64,000 nucleotides of DNA from Hydromicrobium sp964415365 (GCA_964415365.1 CAYPYW010000004.1:1-64000); one strand, 5' to 3'. Shown: positions 43,288 to 52,682, counted from the first letter of the stretch. Numbers and translations are program-made. Notes: generated by a model from the letters alone, not told the origin.

Positions 43288-45073
43288 TCCTGTTTTTAAG
43301 ACCGGAATGAGAACTAACTTATGTGGAGAGATAAATAAGGAATTTGAGAGTAAAGAAGTCATTTTGAGTGGCTGGGTTAATAAAAGAAGAGACCACGGCA
43401 AGTTGATTTTTATTGACCTGAGGGATTTTTCCGGAGTTGTCCAGCTGGTTTTTAATCTCAATGTAAACAAGAACTCTTATACCATAGCCAAGGACATACG
43501 GAGTGAATATGTAATTAAAATCAAAGGCAAAGTCAGAATGAGGTCAAAGGATACTATTAATTCTTCAATTCCGACCGGTGAGATAGAAATAGTAGTAAAA
43601 GATATTACAGTACTTGGCAAATCAAAAACGCCTCCTTTTATGCTTGAAGATAGAGATAAAGTTGAAGAGAACACAAGATTAAAATACAGATATATCGATT
43701 TAAGAACCGGAGAGATGCAGAGAAACCTTAGATTAAGGCATAATATAACAACTGCAACCAGAAAATATTTCAACTCTAAAGGTTTTTTAGAAATAGAGAC
43801 TCCTATAATGGCAAAAAGTACTCCAGAAGGAGCAAGGGATTTTCTGGTACCTTCAAGGATGAACTCTGGTAAGTTTTATGCCCTTCCACAATCACCACAG
43901 CTTTTCAAACAGATTTTGATGTTTTCCGGGTTCGACAGGTGCTACCAGATTGCAAGATGTTTTAGAGACGAAGATTTAAGAGCAAATAGGCAACCGGAAT
44001 TTACCCAGATAGATCTGGAAATGACTTTTGTAGAAATGGAAGATGTGATGGAGATAATAGAGGGTTTGTTTTTTTACATTTTTAATGAAGTACTTGGTAA
44101 AAAGGTAGAGATGCCCTTTAAGAGAATCAAATGGAAAGAAAGTATGGAAACCTATGGTACAGATAAACCTGATTTGAGATTTAATTTAATTATAAAGGAT
44201 ATATCCGATATATTTAAAAATAGCGAGATTAAAATTTTTAAGGATATATTAAAAAACAATGGCTGTATAAAAAGTATAGTAATAGATGACTGGTCCAGTT
44301 TCGCCAGGAGGGAATTGGATGAACTGGTAGAGATGTCAAAGGAATGCGGTGCCAGGGGACTGATATGGATAAAAGTTGATGAAGACATGGATCTTAAGTC
44401 TCCAATCTCAAAACTTTTATCCCAGGATGAGAAAGAAGGTTTAATTAAGGCTCTGGGCTTGAAAAAAAAGAATCTGCTTCTAATTGTTGCTGACCAATTC
44501 ATGACTACGTGCCAAACGCTGGGCACTATCAGAAAACATCTTGCCGGTAAATTAAAAATGATAAAAGAAAATGAATTTAATTTTGTATGGATATACGATT
44601 TTCCATTGTTTGAATGGGATGAGAATGAGAAAAGAATAACGTCAGTACATCACCCATTTACAAAACCAGATGAAAATACAATGAGTTACCTTGATACCGA
44701 ACCTTTAAATGTTAAATCCCAGGCTTATGATATAGTGTTGAATGGTGAAGAATTAGGCGGAGGTTCTATAAGGATTAATGATGTAAATTTACAAAAAAAG
44801 ATATTTAAAATACTTAATTTTGACGAAAAAAGGATCAGGGAAAATTTTGGTTTCTTTACAAGGGCAATGGAATACGGCATCCCGCCTCATGGTGGTATAG
44901 CTCTGGGGATGGATAGACTAATTATGCTTTTAGGAGGGCTTGAAAACATAAGAGATGTAATAGCTTTTCCAAAGACGCAATCTGCAGTGTGCTTGCTTAC
45001 CGGTTCACCTTCAGGTGTAACAGATGAACAATTGAAAGAAGTATTCATTGAGGTGATAGAGGAAGATAGATAG
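43280..45073 (+). CDS. aspS: Aspartyl-tRNA synthetase (bacterial type)
   Basis: AspRS charges tRNA-Asp. The 597-residue protein has an N-terminal OB-fold anticodon domain (GWVNKRRDHGKLIFIDLRD), class II motif 2 (FRDEDLRANRQPEFTQ), a bacterial GAD insertion domain at about residues 290-410, and motif 3 (PHGGIALGMDRLIML). The length matches bacterial rather than archaeal AspRS. Whether it also charges tRNA-Asn cannot be told from the sequence alone. The structured RNA begins about 70 bases after its stop. Confidence 0.95.
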   Translation: MINPVFKTGMRTNLCGEINKEFESKEVILSGWVNKRRDHGKLIFIDLRDFSGVVQLVFNLNVNKNSYTIAKDIRSEYVIKIKGKVRMRSKDTINSSIPTGEIEIVVKDITVLGKSKTPPFMLEDRDKVEENTRLKYRYIDLRTGEMQRNLRLRHNITTATRKYFNSKGFLEIETPIMAKSTPEGARDFLVPSRMNSGKFYALPQSPQLFKQILMFSGFDRCYQIARCFRDEDLRANRQPEFTQIDLEMTFVEMEDVMEIIEGLFFYIFNEVLGKKVEMPFKRIKWKESMETYGTDKPDLRFNLIIKDISDIFKNSEIKIFKDILKNNGCIKSIVIDDWSSFARRELDELVEMSKECGARGLIWIKVDEDMDLKSPISKLLSQDEKEGLIKALGLKKKNLLLIVADQFMTTCQTLGTIRKHLAGKLKMIKENEFNFVWIYDFPLFEWDENEKRITSVHHPFTKPDENTMSYLDTEPLNVKSQAYDIVLNGEELGGGSIRINDVNLQKKIFKILNFDEKRIRENFGFFTRAMEYGIPPHGGIALGMDRLIMLLGGLENIRDVIAFPKTQSAVCLLTGSPSGVTDEQLKEVFIEVIEEDR

Positions 45074-45124
45074 TTCTGTATGATTACCTGGCAAAATCCC
45101 GGTTTATTGAATAAACTATTCAAT

Positions 45125-45130
45125 TATGAT
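45125..45130 (+). promoter_or_regulatory. Candidate -10 box for the structured RNA
   Basis: TATGAT lies 12 bases before the first paired base of the RNA at 45142, the right place for a start near 45137-45142. A weak TTTATT sits 16 bases upstream as a possible -35. This suggests that the RNA has its own promoter rather than being only aspS read-through. Confidence 0.4.
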
Positions 45131-45137
45131 AACATTT

Positions 45138-45332
45138 TTCCGGGTACTCTGTTTGTATCGCAACTAAAGTTAAATTTTTGTGCCAACAAATTTACATTGG
45201 AAGCTCAAACTTTGGCTGTAGCGTAAATGCCCATTACATAGTGGGACTTATAAAACAGACAGGAGGGCATCCACCTGCTGAGCGCAGGGCGCAAAAAACT
45301 TCCTCTAGTTACGACTAAGCGGAGTATCCATT
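45138..45332 (+). ncRNA. ssrS: Structured RNA, candidate 6S RNA
   Basis: The gap between aspS and alaS contains a non-coding, strongly self-complementary stretch of about 190 bases. Bases 142-155 pair with 316-329 (numbers within 45 kb), 159-166 with 306-313, 167-171 with 297-301, and 176-184 with 288-296, making a long irregular rod. G-U pairs fit only the + strand. The interior can form small hairpins (230-245, 260-277) or extend the rod by pairing 203-206 with 280-283 and 227-232 with 265-270. In Bacillus subtilis 6S-1 RNA lies just downstream of hisS-aspS, and length and shape match. A T-box is unlikely, as no T-box core sequence is present. An alaS leader element is the main alternative. 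Confidence 0.55.
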
Positions 45333-45364
45333 TTATTATCGAATATCAGCCTGATTTAATTTTT

Positions 45365-48070
45365 ATGGATATAAGAAAGACATTTTTGGATTATTTTAAG
45401 AAAAATGATCATCTGGTAATGTCTTCGTCAAGCCTTATACCACAGGATGACCCCAGTGTGCTTCTAACTACTGCCGGAATGCAACAGTTCAAACCGTACT
45501 ATCTGGGAATAAAAAAACCTCCTGCCAGCAGAATTGCTACAGTGCAGAAATGCTTCAGAACCAGTGATATAGATAAGGTGGGTTACACGGACAAACATCT
45601 TACATTTTTTGAGATGTTAGGCAATTTTTCATTCGGAGATTATTTTAAAAAAGAAGCAATAGAATATTCTTTTGATTTTCTTTTAAATGTTTTAAAAATT
45701 CCCATCGAAAAGTTACTGGTTGCTGTATTTGAAGGGAGCAAAGAAATACCGGCGGATTTGGAATCTATAGAATACTGGAAGAAAAGCGGGATAAGCGCTG
45801 ATAAAATATACAAATTCGGAAAAGAAGAAAATTTCTGGGGTCCTGCCGGAGAGACCGGACCCTGTGGACCATGCTCTGAAATATACTATGATTTTGGAAA
45901 AGAATATGGATGCGGTAAAAAAGATTGTAATCCGAATTGCGATTGCGGCAGATTCCTTGAAATATGGAATCTTGTTTTTACCCAGTACAATTTCAATGGC
46001 AAAAAGTATGACGAATTGCCCCGGAAAAATATTGATACCGGTATGGGATTAGAACGAATAATGGCGGTTTTAAAAGGGAATCCATCTGTTTTTAGGACGT
46101 CCTTATTTGATACTATAATGAAAGAAATAGAAAAAATATCAGGGAAAGAGAGTAATTTTAAAAATAATAAAAGTCATAATTCTGAATTTGATAAGAGTGC
46201 AAGAATAATAGCCGACCACAGCCGGGCTATTTACTTTTTGATTTCCGATGGAGTGGTACCTTCAAACGAAGGAAGAGGTTATATCTTGAGGAGAATAATT
46301 AGAAGAGCCATAAGATATGGTAAGTTAGTGGGAATCGAAGATTATTTTTTAAATGATATCGGCCAGCTAATCATACATGAATATTCAAAAATATATCCCG
46401 AACTTTTAGAAAGGGAAGAGTTTTCGTTTAAATTAGTAAGGGATGAAGAAAAGAGATTCACAGAAACATTAAAGGAAGGAAGTAAGGTTCTGGTACAGAA
46501 AATTAACAGTATCAAGAAGGATAATAGAGAATATCTTGATTCCAAAGACGCTTTTAAATTGTATGACACGTTTGGTTTTCCAGTTGAGCTGACCATGGAA
46601 ATATTGGGTGAAAACGACTTAAAATTGGACATGAAAAAGTTCCATGATTATTTAAAGAAACATGTTGAGAAATCAAGGAAAAAAGTTTTATTTGATAAAA
46701 AAATAGATAAGAATCTGGAACTATACCGTAAAATAAGCAAGAATCTGGAAGTGGTATTTGTTGGTTATCAGAAGAATGTATCGGAAACAATAATTGAAAG
46801 TATTGTAAAAATTGATAAATATGGAAACAGGGAATTGACATCGAAGTTACCTGAAGGAGAAAAAGGCGAAATAATTTTAAAAGAAACTCCGTTTTACGGA
46901 GAAAAAGGTGGTCAGATTGGAGATAGAGGCATTATTAAAAAAGGCAATAATATATTTATAGTCGAAGACTGCAAGATTCCAGTTGATGGTATTTATGCTC
47001 ATATAGGAAGTGTTAAGAAAGGTGAACTGAGAGTAGGTGACGAGATAAGTGCGGAGATCGACCGCAGTCGCAGAAAGGATATAAGTAGAAACCATACTGC
47101 AACCCATCTTCTTCATTGGGCTCTAAGAAACGTGTTTGGCAATGAAGTGAAACAGGCCGGTTCTTTTGTGGGAGAAGATAGATTCAGGTTTGATTATTCT
47201 ATCTATAATGCGCCGTCCGAAGAAAAGCTTAACAAAGTAGAAAGAATGATAAATGAGAAGATACAGAATAATGATTCCGTGAGATGTTTTGAAACCACCA
47301 GGGAATTTGCGGAAGAAATAGGAGCCATATCTTTATTTGGTGAGAAGTACGGTAAGTTTGTAAGGGTAGTAGAGATAAATAATTATAGCAGAGAGCTCTG
47401 TGGTGGTATTCACGTAAGCAGGACAGGGGATATTGGCATATTTAAGATTATGGCTGAAACCAGCATTGGTGCTAACTTAAGAAGAATAGAAGCAGTAACT
47501 GGTATGTATGCATATAATTATCTGCAAGAAAAGGAAAGAGTATTAGATGAGATTTCTGCTAACCTGGAAGTGGAACATAACAGAATATTGGATACCTTAG
47601 GTGAAGTTAAAGATAACACGAGGAAGAAAGAAGAGGAATTAACATTACTGCAAATAAGGATTGCAAAGAAAGAAATACTTGGTAAATTCAGGTACGATTC
47701 TTCTGATAGTGGTTTAAAAATAATTGATTTTAATTTTTCAAAGTCTGAATTGGTGCCCAATATGGAAATTAGTAAAATAGGGATAGTAGGCGATGAGATT
47801 AAGGATTATTTTAGAGGGATAAATACGTTTATCGTTTTTGGGAATATTTTAAATGGTAAACCGGTTATGATTCTGCAAGCTACTGAGGATCTTGTGAAGG
47901 AAGGGGTAGATTGCGGAAAGATAGCCAGGGAAACCAGTAAAAAATTAAAAGGTGGAGGTGGAGGTAAACCCTACTTTGCACAGCTGGGTGGTTCAGATGC
48001 CTCCTCTTTGGATAGCGTCATTGATTTTGTAAAGTCCAGAGTTATGGACATATTAAAAAATGGGAAATGA
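45365..48070 (+). CDS. alaS: Alanyl-tRNA synthetase
   Basis: AlaRS charges tRNA-Ala and edits mischarged Ser and Gly. The 901-residue protein has the class II core (LTTAGMQQFKPYYLG and FFEMLGNFSFGDYF), the editing-domain zinc motifs NHTATHLLHWALR and CGGIHVSRTGDIG, and a C-terminal C-Ala domain with GGGGGKPYFAQLGG. The usual CGGTH appears here as CGGIH, a mild change beside the metal-binding Cys. An insertion with several cysteines (YGCGKKDCNPNCDCGRF) near residue 180 looks like a small zinc site seen in many AlaRS. No clear ribosome-binding site is seen before the ATG. ruvX overlaps its stop. Confidence 0.95.
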   Translation: MDIRKTFLDYFKKNDHLVMSSSSLIPQDDPSVLLTTAGMQQFKPYYLGIKKPPASRIATVQKCFRTSDIDKVGYTDKHLTFFEMLGNFSFGDYFKKEAIEYSFDFLLNVLKIPIEKLLVAVFEGSKEIPADLESIEYWKKSGISADKIYKFGKEENFWGPAGETGPCGPCSEIYYDFGKEYGCGKKDCNPNCDCGRFLEIWNLVFTQYNFNGKKYDELPRKNIDTGMGLERIMAVLKGNPSVFRTSLFDTIMKEIEKISGKESNFKNNKSHNSEFDKSARIIADHSRAIYFLISDGVVPSNEGRGYILRRIIRRAIRYGKLVGIEDYFLNDIGQLIIHEYSKIYPELLEREEFSFKLVRDEEKRFTETLKEGSKVLVQKINSIKKDNREYLDSKDAFKLYDTFGFPVELTMEILGENDLKLDMKKFHDYLKKHVEKSRKKVLFDKKIDKNLELYRKISKNLEVVFVGYQKNVSETIIESIVKIDKYGNRELTSKLPEGEKGEIILKETPFYGEKGGQIGDRGIIKKGNNIFIVEDCKIPVDGIYAHIGSVKKGELRVGDEISAEIDRSRRKDISRNHTATHLLHWALRNVFGNEVKQAGSFVGEDRFRFDYSIYNAPSEEKLNKVERMINEKIQNNDSVRCFETTREFAEEIGAISLFGEKYGKFVRVVEINNYSRELCGGIHVSRTGDIGIFKIMAETSIGANLRRIEAVTGMYAYNYLQEKERVLDEISANLEVEHNRILDTLGEVKDNTRKKEEELTLLQIRIAKKEILGKFRYDSSDSGLKIIDFNFSKSELVPNMEISKIGIVGDEIKDYFRGINTFIVFGNILNGKPVMILQATEDLVKEGVDCGKIARETSKKLKGGGGGKPYFAQLGGSDASSLDSVIDFVKSRVMDILKNGK

Positions 48071-48477
48071 GAATTCTGGGACTGGATATAGGAGACAGAA
48101 GAATAGGAGTCGCGGTTTCGGATGAACTTGAGATCATATCTACGCCGCTTGAAGTAATCAGAAACGATGAAAAAGTAAACGAAAAAATCAGGGAAATTAT
48201 AAATGAATATAATGTCAAAAGAATAGTGGTAGGAATGCCATATACTTTGAGAGGAGAAACAGGTATTCAGGCAAAGAAGGTTGTTGGTTTTGTTGACAAT
48301 ATAATTAAAAACCTGAATATTGAAGTCGATTATATTGATGAAAGGTATACCACAAAAATTCCATCAAAACTTTTAAGTAAGCGTTCTAAAAAAAAGGCAA
48401 TTGATAAATTTTCAGCAAGCATAATTCTCAGTCATTATTTAGATAGGAAAAAGAGGAAAATTGAAAATATTAGATAA
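48067..48477 (+). CDS. ruvX: RuvX/YqgF family RNase H-like nuclease
   Basis: The 136-residue protein has the YqgF fold: MRILGLDIGDRRIGVAVSD with the first acidic ligand, VVGMPYTLRGETG, and YIDERYTTK with a later Asp/Glu pair. The family is linked to 16S rRNA 5' processing and to resolution of branched DNA. It overlaps the alaS stop by four bases and mltG by 17. The order alaS-ruvX-mltG is typical of Bacillota and Actinomycetota. Confidence 0.92.
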   Translation: MRILGLDIGDRRIGVAVSDELEIISTPLEVIRNDEKVNEKIREIINEYNVKRIVVGMPYTLRGETGIQAKKVVGFVDNIIKNLNIEVDYIDERYTTKIPSKLLSKRSKKKAIDKFSASIILSHYLDRKKRKIENIR

Positions 48478-49486
48478 TAAATCTGCAGGTAAGGTAATTT
48501 TAATATGTATATTGGTGTTTATATCCATACTTTTCTTTTGCTTAACTTCCTGTGATCTTTTTAAAGGAGAAGAAGAGGATACGGTTCAGGCAGGGGTCGA
48601 TGTTGAATTTGAAATAGAAGAAGGGATGACACTGAAGGAAGTTGCTAACCTTCTGGAAGAAAAAGGAATAATCAACAGCGCGTTTCTTTTCAGGTTGTTT
48701 GTGGAACAGAAGGGTAAAGAGGGAAGTTTAATACCCGGTATATATACATTGAAAACAAATTCAGAATATGAAGATGTGCTGAATGAAATAACAGCCGGCC
48801 CAGCGATAGTAACGTACAAGTTTACTATTCCAGAGGGCTATACAGTAAAACAGATTGTTGAAAGGGTAGCTGGCGACGTACCTTTTATAGAGTATGAAGA
48901 TATGGAACAAGTTGTGGATATCAGTAATTATGATTATGATTATTTAGAAGGTGCTGAGAGCCTGGAGGGATTTTTATTTCCAAAAACTTATGAAGTAACG
49001 ATAGATTATACTGCCAGAAATATAATTGAAATGATGCTTGCGCAGTACCAGTTTGAAACTGGAAGCCTTGATTACTCTTTTGCAGAAAACAAAGGTTTAA
49101 CCCATTATGACATATTAAAAATTGCGTCAATGATTGAGAGAGAAGCTTATATTCCCGAAGAGAGAGTTTTGATATCTGCAGTAGTACATAACAGGCTGGA
49201 TATAGATATGAAGTTGGATATAGATGCCACCTTAAGTTATTTTTTAGACAAATGGGAGGAAGATTTGACTGAAAGTGACCTGCAGATTGACACAGAGTAT
49301 AATACCAGACTGTATGCCGGCTTACCGCCTACTCCTATATGCAATCCAGGCCTGGCCTGTATTGAGGCAGCTTTAAGTCCTGCACAGGACGTAGAGTATA
49401 CGTATTTCAAAGTTACAGACACCGAGAACCACAAGCATTCTTTTTTTAATACTTACCAGGAATTCCTAGATGCAGAGGTTAAATAG
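48461..49486 (+). CDS. mltG: MltG-type endolytic murein transglycosylase, possible lipoprotein
   Basis: MltG cuts growing peptidoglycan strands and helps set their length. The 341-residue protein has a LysM-like N-terminal domain (EEGMTLKEVANLLEEKGII), a second one (IPEGYTVKQIVERV), and the YceG catalytic core with LEGFLFPKTYEV, the catalytic Glu in IASMIEREA, and GLPPTPICNPG. The N-terminal hydrophobic segment ends in CLTSC, a good lipobox, so it may be a lipoprotein rather than having an ordinary membrane anchor. The TTG start at 48461 follows AGAGGAAAA. Its end overlaps the methyltransferase gene by 17 bases. Confidence 0.92.
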   Translation: MKILDNKSAGKVILICILVFISILFFCLTSCDLFKGEEEDTVQAGVDVEFEIEEGMTLKEVANLLEEKGIINSAFLFRLFVEQKGKEGSLIPGIYTLKTNSEYEDVLNEITAGPAIVTYKFTIPEGYTVKQIVERVAGDVPFIEYEDMEQVVDISNYDYDYLEGAESLEGFLFPKTYEVTIDYTARNIIEMMLAQYQFETGSLDYSFAENKGLTHYDILKIASMIEREAYIPEERVLISAVVHNRLDIDMKLDIDATLSYFLDKWEEDLTESDLQIDTEYNTRLYAGLPPTPICNPGLACIEAALSPAQDVEYTYFKVTDTENHKHSFFNTYQEFLDAEVK

Positions 49487-50105
49487 CAATGCGAAAATAA
49501 GAGATTTAATCGCGGAAAAGAAATTACTACATGAACTACAAAAAAAAGCAGGCCTGAAAAAAGTACCAATAATAGGTATAACTACAGGAAGGTTTCTTGA
49601 GGTAATCTGTCTATTTACCAACCCAAGGAATATTTTAGAGATTGGATGCGGAACAGGATTTTCGTCTTATTTCTTAATTAAGAATCTTGTGGAGGGCTGT
49701 TACACCGGTATAGATTTGAACAGGGAAAGAATAAAAGAAGCTAAAGAATTCATAAGTGGCAAATTTCCGGAAAAGAATTTTAGGTTTATAGCCGGTAACG
49801 CTTTAAGTTTGATTCCAGATATCGAAGAAAAATTCGATCTGGTGTTCATTGATGGAGCGAAATATGAATACCCGCTGTATATAAAAACTGTGGAAAGCAG
49901 GCTGAACTCAGGAGCCATAATGATTGCCGATAACGTTTTTTATGGCAATAAAGTTTTTAAGGATAAAATAAGCAAACATGATTTTAACAGTATAAATGGA
50001 ATTAGAGAGTATATAAACTATGTGACAGATTCCGATAGTTTCAGTAATTATTTCTATGATATAGGTGATGGTATATTGATTTCCAAGTTTTTTTTAAAAA
50101 AGTAG
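49470..50105 (+). CDS. O-methyltransferase family 3 protein (YrrM/TrmR-like)
   Basis: The 211-residue class I methyltransferase has motif I EIGCGTGFSSYFL, the acidic ribose contact in GIDLNRERI, and the FVFIDGAKYEYPLY and ADNVFY segments typical of the COMT-like family that includes B. subtilis YrrM (TrmR). TrmR methylates 5-hydroxyuridine at tRNA position 34, and the gene next door encodes a U32 peptidase of the kind that makes that hydroxyuridine. This pairing supports, but does not prove, a tRNA role. It overlaps mltG by 17 bases. Confidence 0.87.
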   Translation: MQRLNSNAKIRDLIAEKKLLHELQKKAGLKKVPIIGITTGRFLEVICLFTNPRNILEIGCGTGFSSYFLIKNLVEGCYTGIDLNRERIKEAKEFISGKFPEKNFRFIAGNALSLIPDIEEKFDLVFIDGAKYEYPLYIKTVESRLNSGAIMIADNVFYGNKVFKDKISKHDFNSINGIREYINYVTDSDSFSNYFYDIGDGILISKFFLKK

Positions 50106-50118
50106 TTTTTGTCAAATT

Positions 50119-51363
50119 ATGCTAGAAGATAAAAAAATACCAGAACTTTTGGTACCTGCCAATAATTTAAATATTTTAAAGTATGCAGTCAATTATGGAG
50201 CGGACGCTGTTTATGTGGGGGGCAAAGAATTCAACTTAAGAAGCATCAGGGGAAATTTCAGCCTTAAAGAGTTGGAAGAAGGAGTTAATTATGCTCATAA
50301 ACATGGGGTAAAAATTTATTTTACCCTTAACTCTATAGTTTATGAGCATGAGCTGGTCAGATTAAAAAAATATTTAAGAGAAATAAAAGACGTAAGTCTG
50401 GATGCTATCATAGTATCCGATTTCGGTGTTCTGGAGCTGGTAAAAGAAATTCTGCCTGAGAGAAAAATACATATAAGCACACAGACCAATATAAATAATC
50501 ACCTGGGAGTAAAGTTTTTTGAAAAACTCGGGGTAAGCAGGGTAAATCTGGCAAGGGAAATAAATTTTTCCGATTTAAAAAATATTATAGGGAAAGCAAA
50601 TATTGAGATAGAAATATTCGTGCATGGTGCATTATGCATTTCCTATTCCGGAAGATGTATGTTAAGTAAATATATGACCGGCCGTGATGCTAATAGAGGA
50701 AAGTGTGCACATAGCTGCAGGTGGAAATATTATTTGATGGAAGAGGAAAGAGCGAACTTGTTTTTCCCGGTGGAACAGGATGAAAGAGGGACTTATATAT
50801 ATAATTCAAGAGATCTCTGTCTTTTGGATAAATTGAAATTGCTGACGGATACAGGTGTGGATGCTTTTAAAATAGAAGGGAGAATGAAAACTGAAAATTA
50901 CGTAAGCCTTACAACCTGGGTCTACAGAAAAGCGCTGGATTATATCAAACAAAACAAATTTACAGAACAGAGAATATCATATTTAACTGATGAGCTGGAT
51001 AAATGTTCTCACCGGAATTTTACCCACGGCTTTATGTTTCTAAAAGATAAGAATGAACTTGAAGACAATGATAATGTTGGTTATATCATAAAGTACAGGT
51101 TTATCGGTGTATACTATGATTTTAGTGATAAATATAATGGCCCGGTTATAAGTGTAAAGAACCAGTTCAGAACTGGGGAGGTCCTGGATATATTGCAGCC
51201 GTATAAGAATCCTAAAAGGTTTACTATAGAAAAAATAGTATCGATGTCAGATAATACTAAGGTTGAATGCACAAATCCCAATGATTTTGTTGTTATATGT
51301 GGCCTGGGTAGAGTAAGCCCATTTTCAATTTTCAGAATAAAGAAGCGGGGATTTAAAATATAA
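50119..51363 (+). CDS. U32 family peptidase-like protein (TrhP/YrrN-like)
   Basis: The 414-residue protein has the U32 signature around residues 170-200: HGALCISYSGRCMLS followed by GKCAHSCRW, whose cysteines are thought to hold an iron-sulfur cluster. The front part (PELLVPANNLNILKYAVNYGADAVYVGG) is also typical. E. coli TrhP and B. subtilis YrrN/YrrO are needed for 5-hydroxyuridine at tRNA position 34, despite the peptidase name. Only one U32 gene is present here, where Bacillus has two side by side. It follows the probable tRNA methyltransferase by 13 bases. Confidence 0.9.
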   Translation: MLEDKKIPELLVPANNLNILKYAVNYGADAVYVGGKEFNLRSIRGNFSLKELEEGVNYAHKHGVKIYFTLNSIVYEHELVRLKKYLREIKDVSLDAIIVSDFGVLELVKEILPERKIHISTQTNINNHLGVKFFEKLGVSRVNLAREINFSDLKNIIGKANIEIEIFVHGALCISYSGRCMLSKYMTGRDANRGKCAHSCRWKYYLMEEERANLFFPVEQDERGTYIYNSRDLCLLDKLKLLTDTGVDAFKIEGRMKTENYVSLTTWVYRKALDYIKQNKFTEQRISYLTDELDKCSHRNFTHGFMFLKDKNELEDNDNVGYIIKYRFIGVYYDFSDKYNGPVISVKNQFRTGEVLDILQPYKNPKRFTIEKIVSMSDNTKVECTNPNDFVVICGLGRVSPFSIFRIKKRGFKI

Positions 51364-51440
51364 TAAAAGTTATGAAAGTTTAAGAAGTTGAAAATATAAA
51401 AATTTTTTAGTATTATTATAATAATTAATTTAAAAGATAT

Positions 51441-51725
51441 ATGGTTGAAAATATTAAAACTTACAGAGTGGTACTGTTGGGTAGGGTTCAAGGTGTAGGT
51501 TTCAGGTATTTCGTAGAGTCTATAGCCAATAAGTATGGCATGGGTGGCTATGTGAGAAACACTTTCGACCGCAAAGTAGAAGTTGTATGTCAGGGAGAAG
51601 AAGAAGATCTGAAGCAGTTTATAGATGAAGTGAAAAAAGGGCCTGCATTCTCTGTGGTAACAGATGTTAGAATAGAAGAAATCGAAGATAGCAAAGAATA
51701 TAATATATTCGAGATCAAATTTTAG
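51441..51725 (+). CDS. acyP: Acylphosphatase
   Basis: The 94-residue protein has the acylphosphatase signature GRVQGVGFRYFVESIA with the phosphate-binding Arg, and GGYVRNTFDRKVEVVCQG with the catalytic Asn. Acylphosphatases hydrolyse carboxyl phosphates such as acetyl or carbamoyl phosphate. The N-terminal domain of HypF in this window has the same fold. It stands between the U32 gene and aroE. Confidence 0.93.
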   Translation: MVENIKTYRVVLLGRVQGVGFRYFVESIANKYGMGGYVRNTFDRKVEVVCQGEEEDLKQFIDEVKKGPAFSVVTDVRIEEIEDSKEYNIFEIKF

Positions 51726-51755
51726 TAGTAGCAATATAATAGTTAAATAATAGCA

Positions 51756-52646
51756 ATGGACATAGATGAAATGATTAGCTCCAGTACAAAAGTAATAGCG
51801 CTTGTTGGGAAGCCGGTAAAACATAGCCTATCCCCGAAGATTCAGAATTTTTTCATAAGTAGATACTCCAAAGACGCAGTTTATCTGGCATTTGAATTTA
51901 ATCACGAAGATCTTGAAGAGGCTTTTAACGGAGCGAAAAAATTAGGTTTTATAGGATTAAATGTAACTATGCCTTATAAGGAGGGAATATTTAAATTAGT
52001 CGATAAGCTGGATGGGACATCTTCAATTATAAAATCTGTAAATACAGTTAAATTTGACCGGGAGCGAGGGGTTTCAAAAGGTTTTAATACCGATGTAGGA
52101 GGTTTTTTAAGATCACTGGATAAAAAAAAATTTAAATGGGCAGGTAGCCAGTGTCTGATCATAGGAGCAGGTGGCGCTGCAAGGGGTGCTATTTATGGGG
52201 TACTTCAAAAGAAAGTTAAAAAGGTATTTGTATATAACAGAACAAGGAAGAAAATAACCGATATCATAAGTGATTTCAAATCTGTAGGAAGTGAAAAAAT
52301 AGAGGCTTTGAATAGTATCAATGACATAAATGGCGAAATGGATTATATTGATTTAATTGTAAATTGCACTCCTGTGGGAATGGATACAGGGCCTCATAAA
52401 GATATGCTGCCTGTACCTGATAACTGGAGTCTTAAGGGGAAATTCATTTTTGATATGGTCTATAGACCAATAGAAACCAGATTTATAAAAAAAGCGAAAA
52501 AAGAAGGTGCAACAGTTATAAATGGCATAGATTTACTAATAAGTCAGGCAGCGCTATCTTTTAAAATCTGGTTTGGTATATTGCCCGGGATAGATGATGT
52601 AAGAAGGGTGATTCTGAATAGTATAGAAAAAAACAAGATAACATAA
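51756..52646 (+). CDS. aroE: Shikimate dehydrogenase
   Basis: AroE reduces 3-dehydroshikimate to shikimate with NADPH. The 296-residue protein has the substrate motif KHSLSPKIQNFF, the catalytic Lys in NVTMPYKEGIF, the KGFNTDVGGF segment and the nucleotide-binding IGAGGAARGAIYG. It is the first of five shikimate genes in the window; the rest (aroC, aroK, aroB, aroQ) follow the pilus genes. The aroE-pilT adjacency is known from other deep Actinomycetota. Confidence 0.94.
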   Translation: MDIDEMISSSTKVIALVGKPVKHSLSPKIQNFFISRYSKDAVYLAFEFNHEDLEEAFNGAKKLGFIGLNVTMPYKEGIFKLVDKLDGTSSIIKSVNTVKFDRERGVSKGFNTDVGGFLRSLDKKKFKWAGSQCLIIGAGGAARGAIYGVLQKKVKKVFVYNRTRKKITDIISDFKSVGSEKIEALNSINDINGEMDYIDLIVNCTPVGMDTGPHKDMLPVPDNWSLKGKFIFDMVYRPIETRFIKKAKKEGATVINGIDLLISQAALSFKIWFGILPGIDDVRRVILNSIEKNKIT

Positions 52647-52682
52647 TAAAATAAGCAAATAATTAAACAGATAGGGAAAAAG

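Noticed and set aside
45074..45364. T-box riboswitch upstream of alaS
   Set aside because: No T-box core (AGGGTGG-type) sequence, no specifier-loop stem and no terminator/antiterminator pair are visible. The pairing pattern fits one long rod instead.
51114..51824. 236-codon open frame on the - strand
   Set aside because: It overlaps the U32 gene, the acylphosphatase gene and the aroE start, all of which have clear family motifs. Its translation is Phe/Tyr/Ile-rich, typical of the antisense of AT-rich coding DNA.
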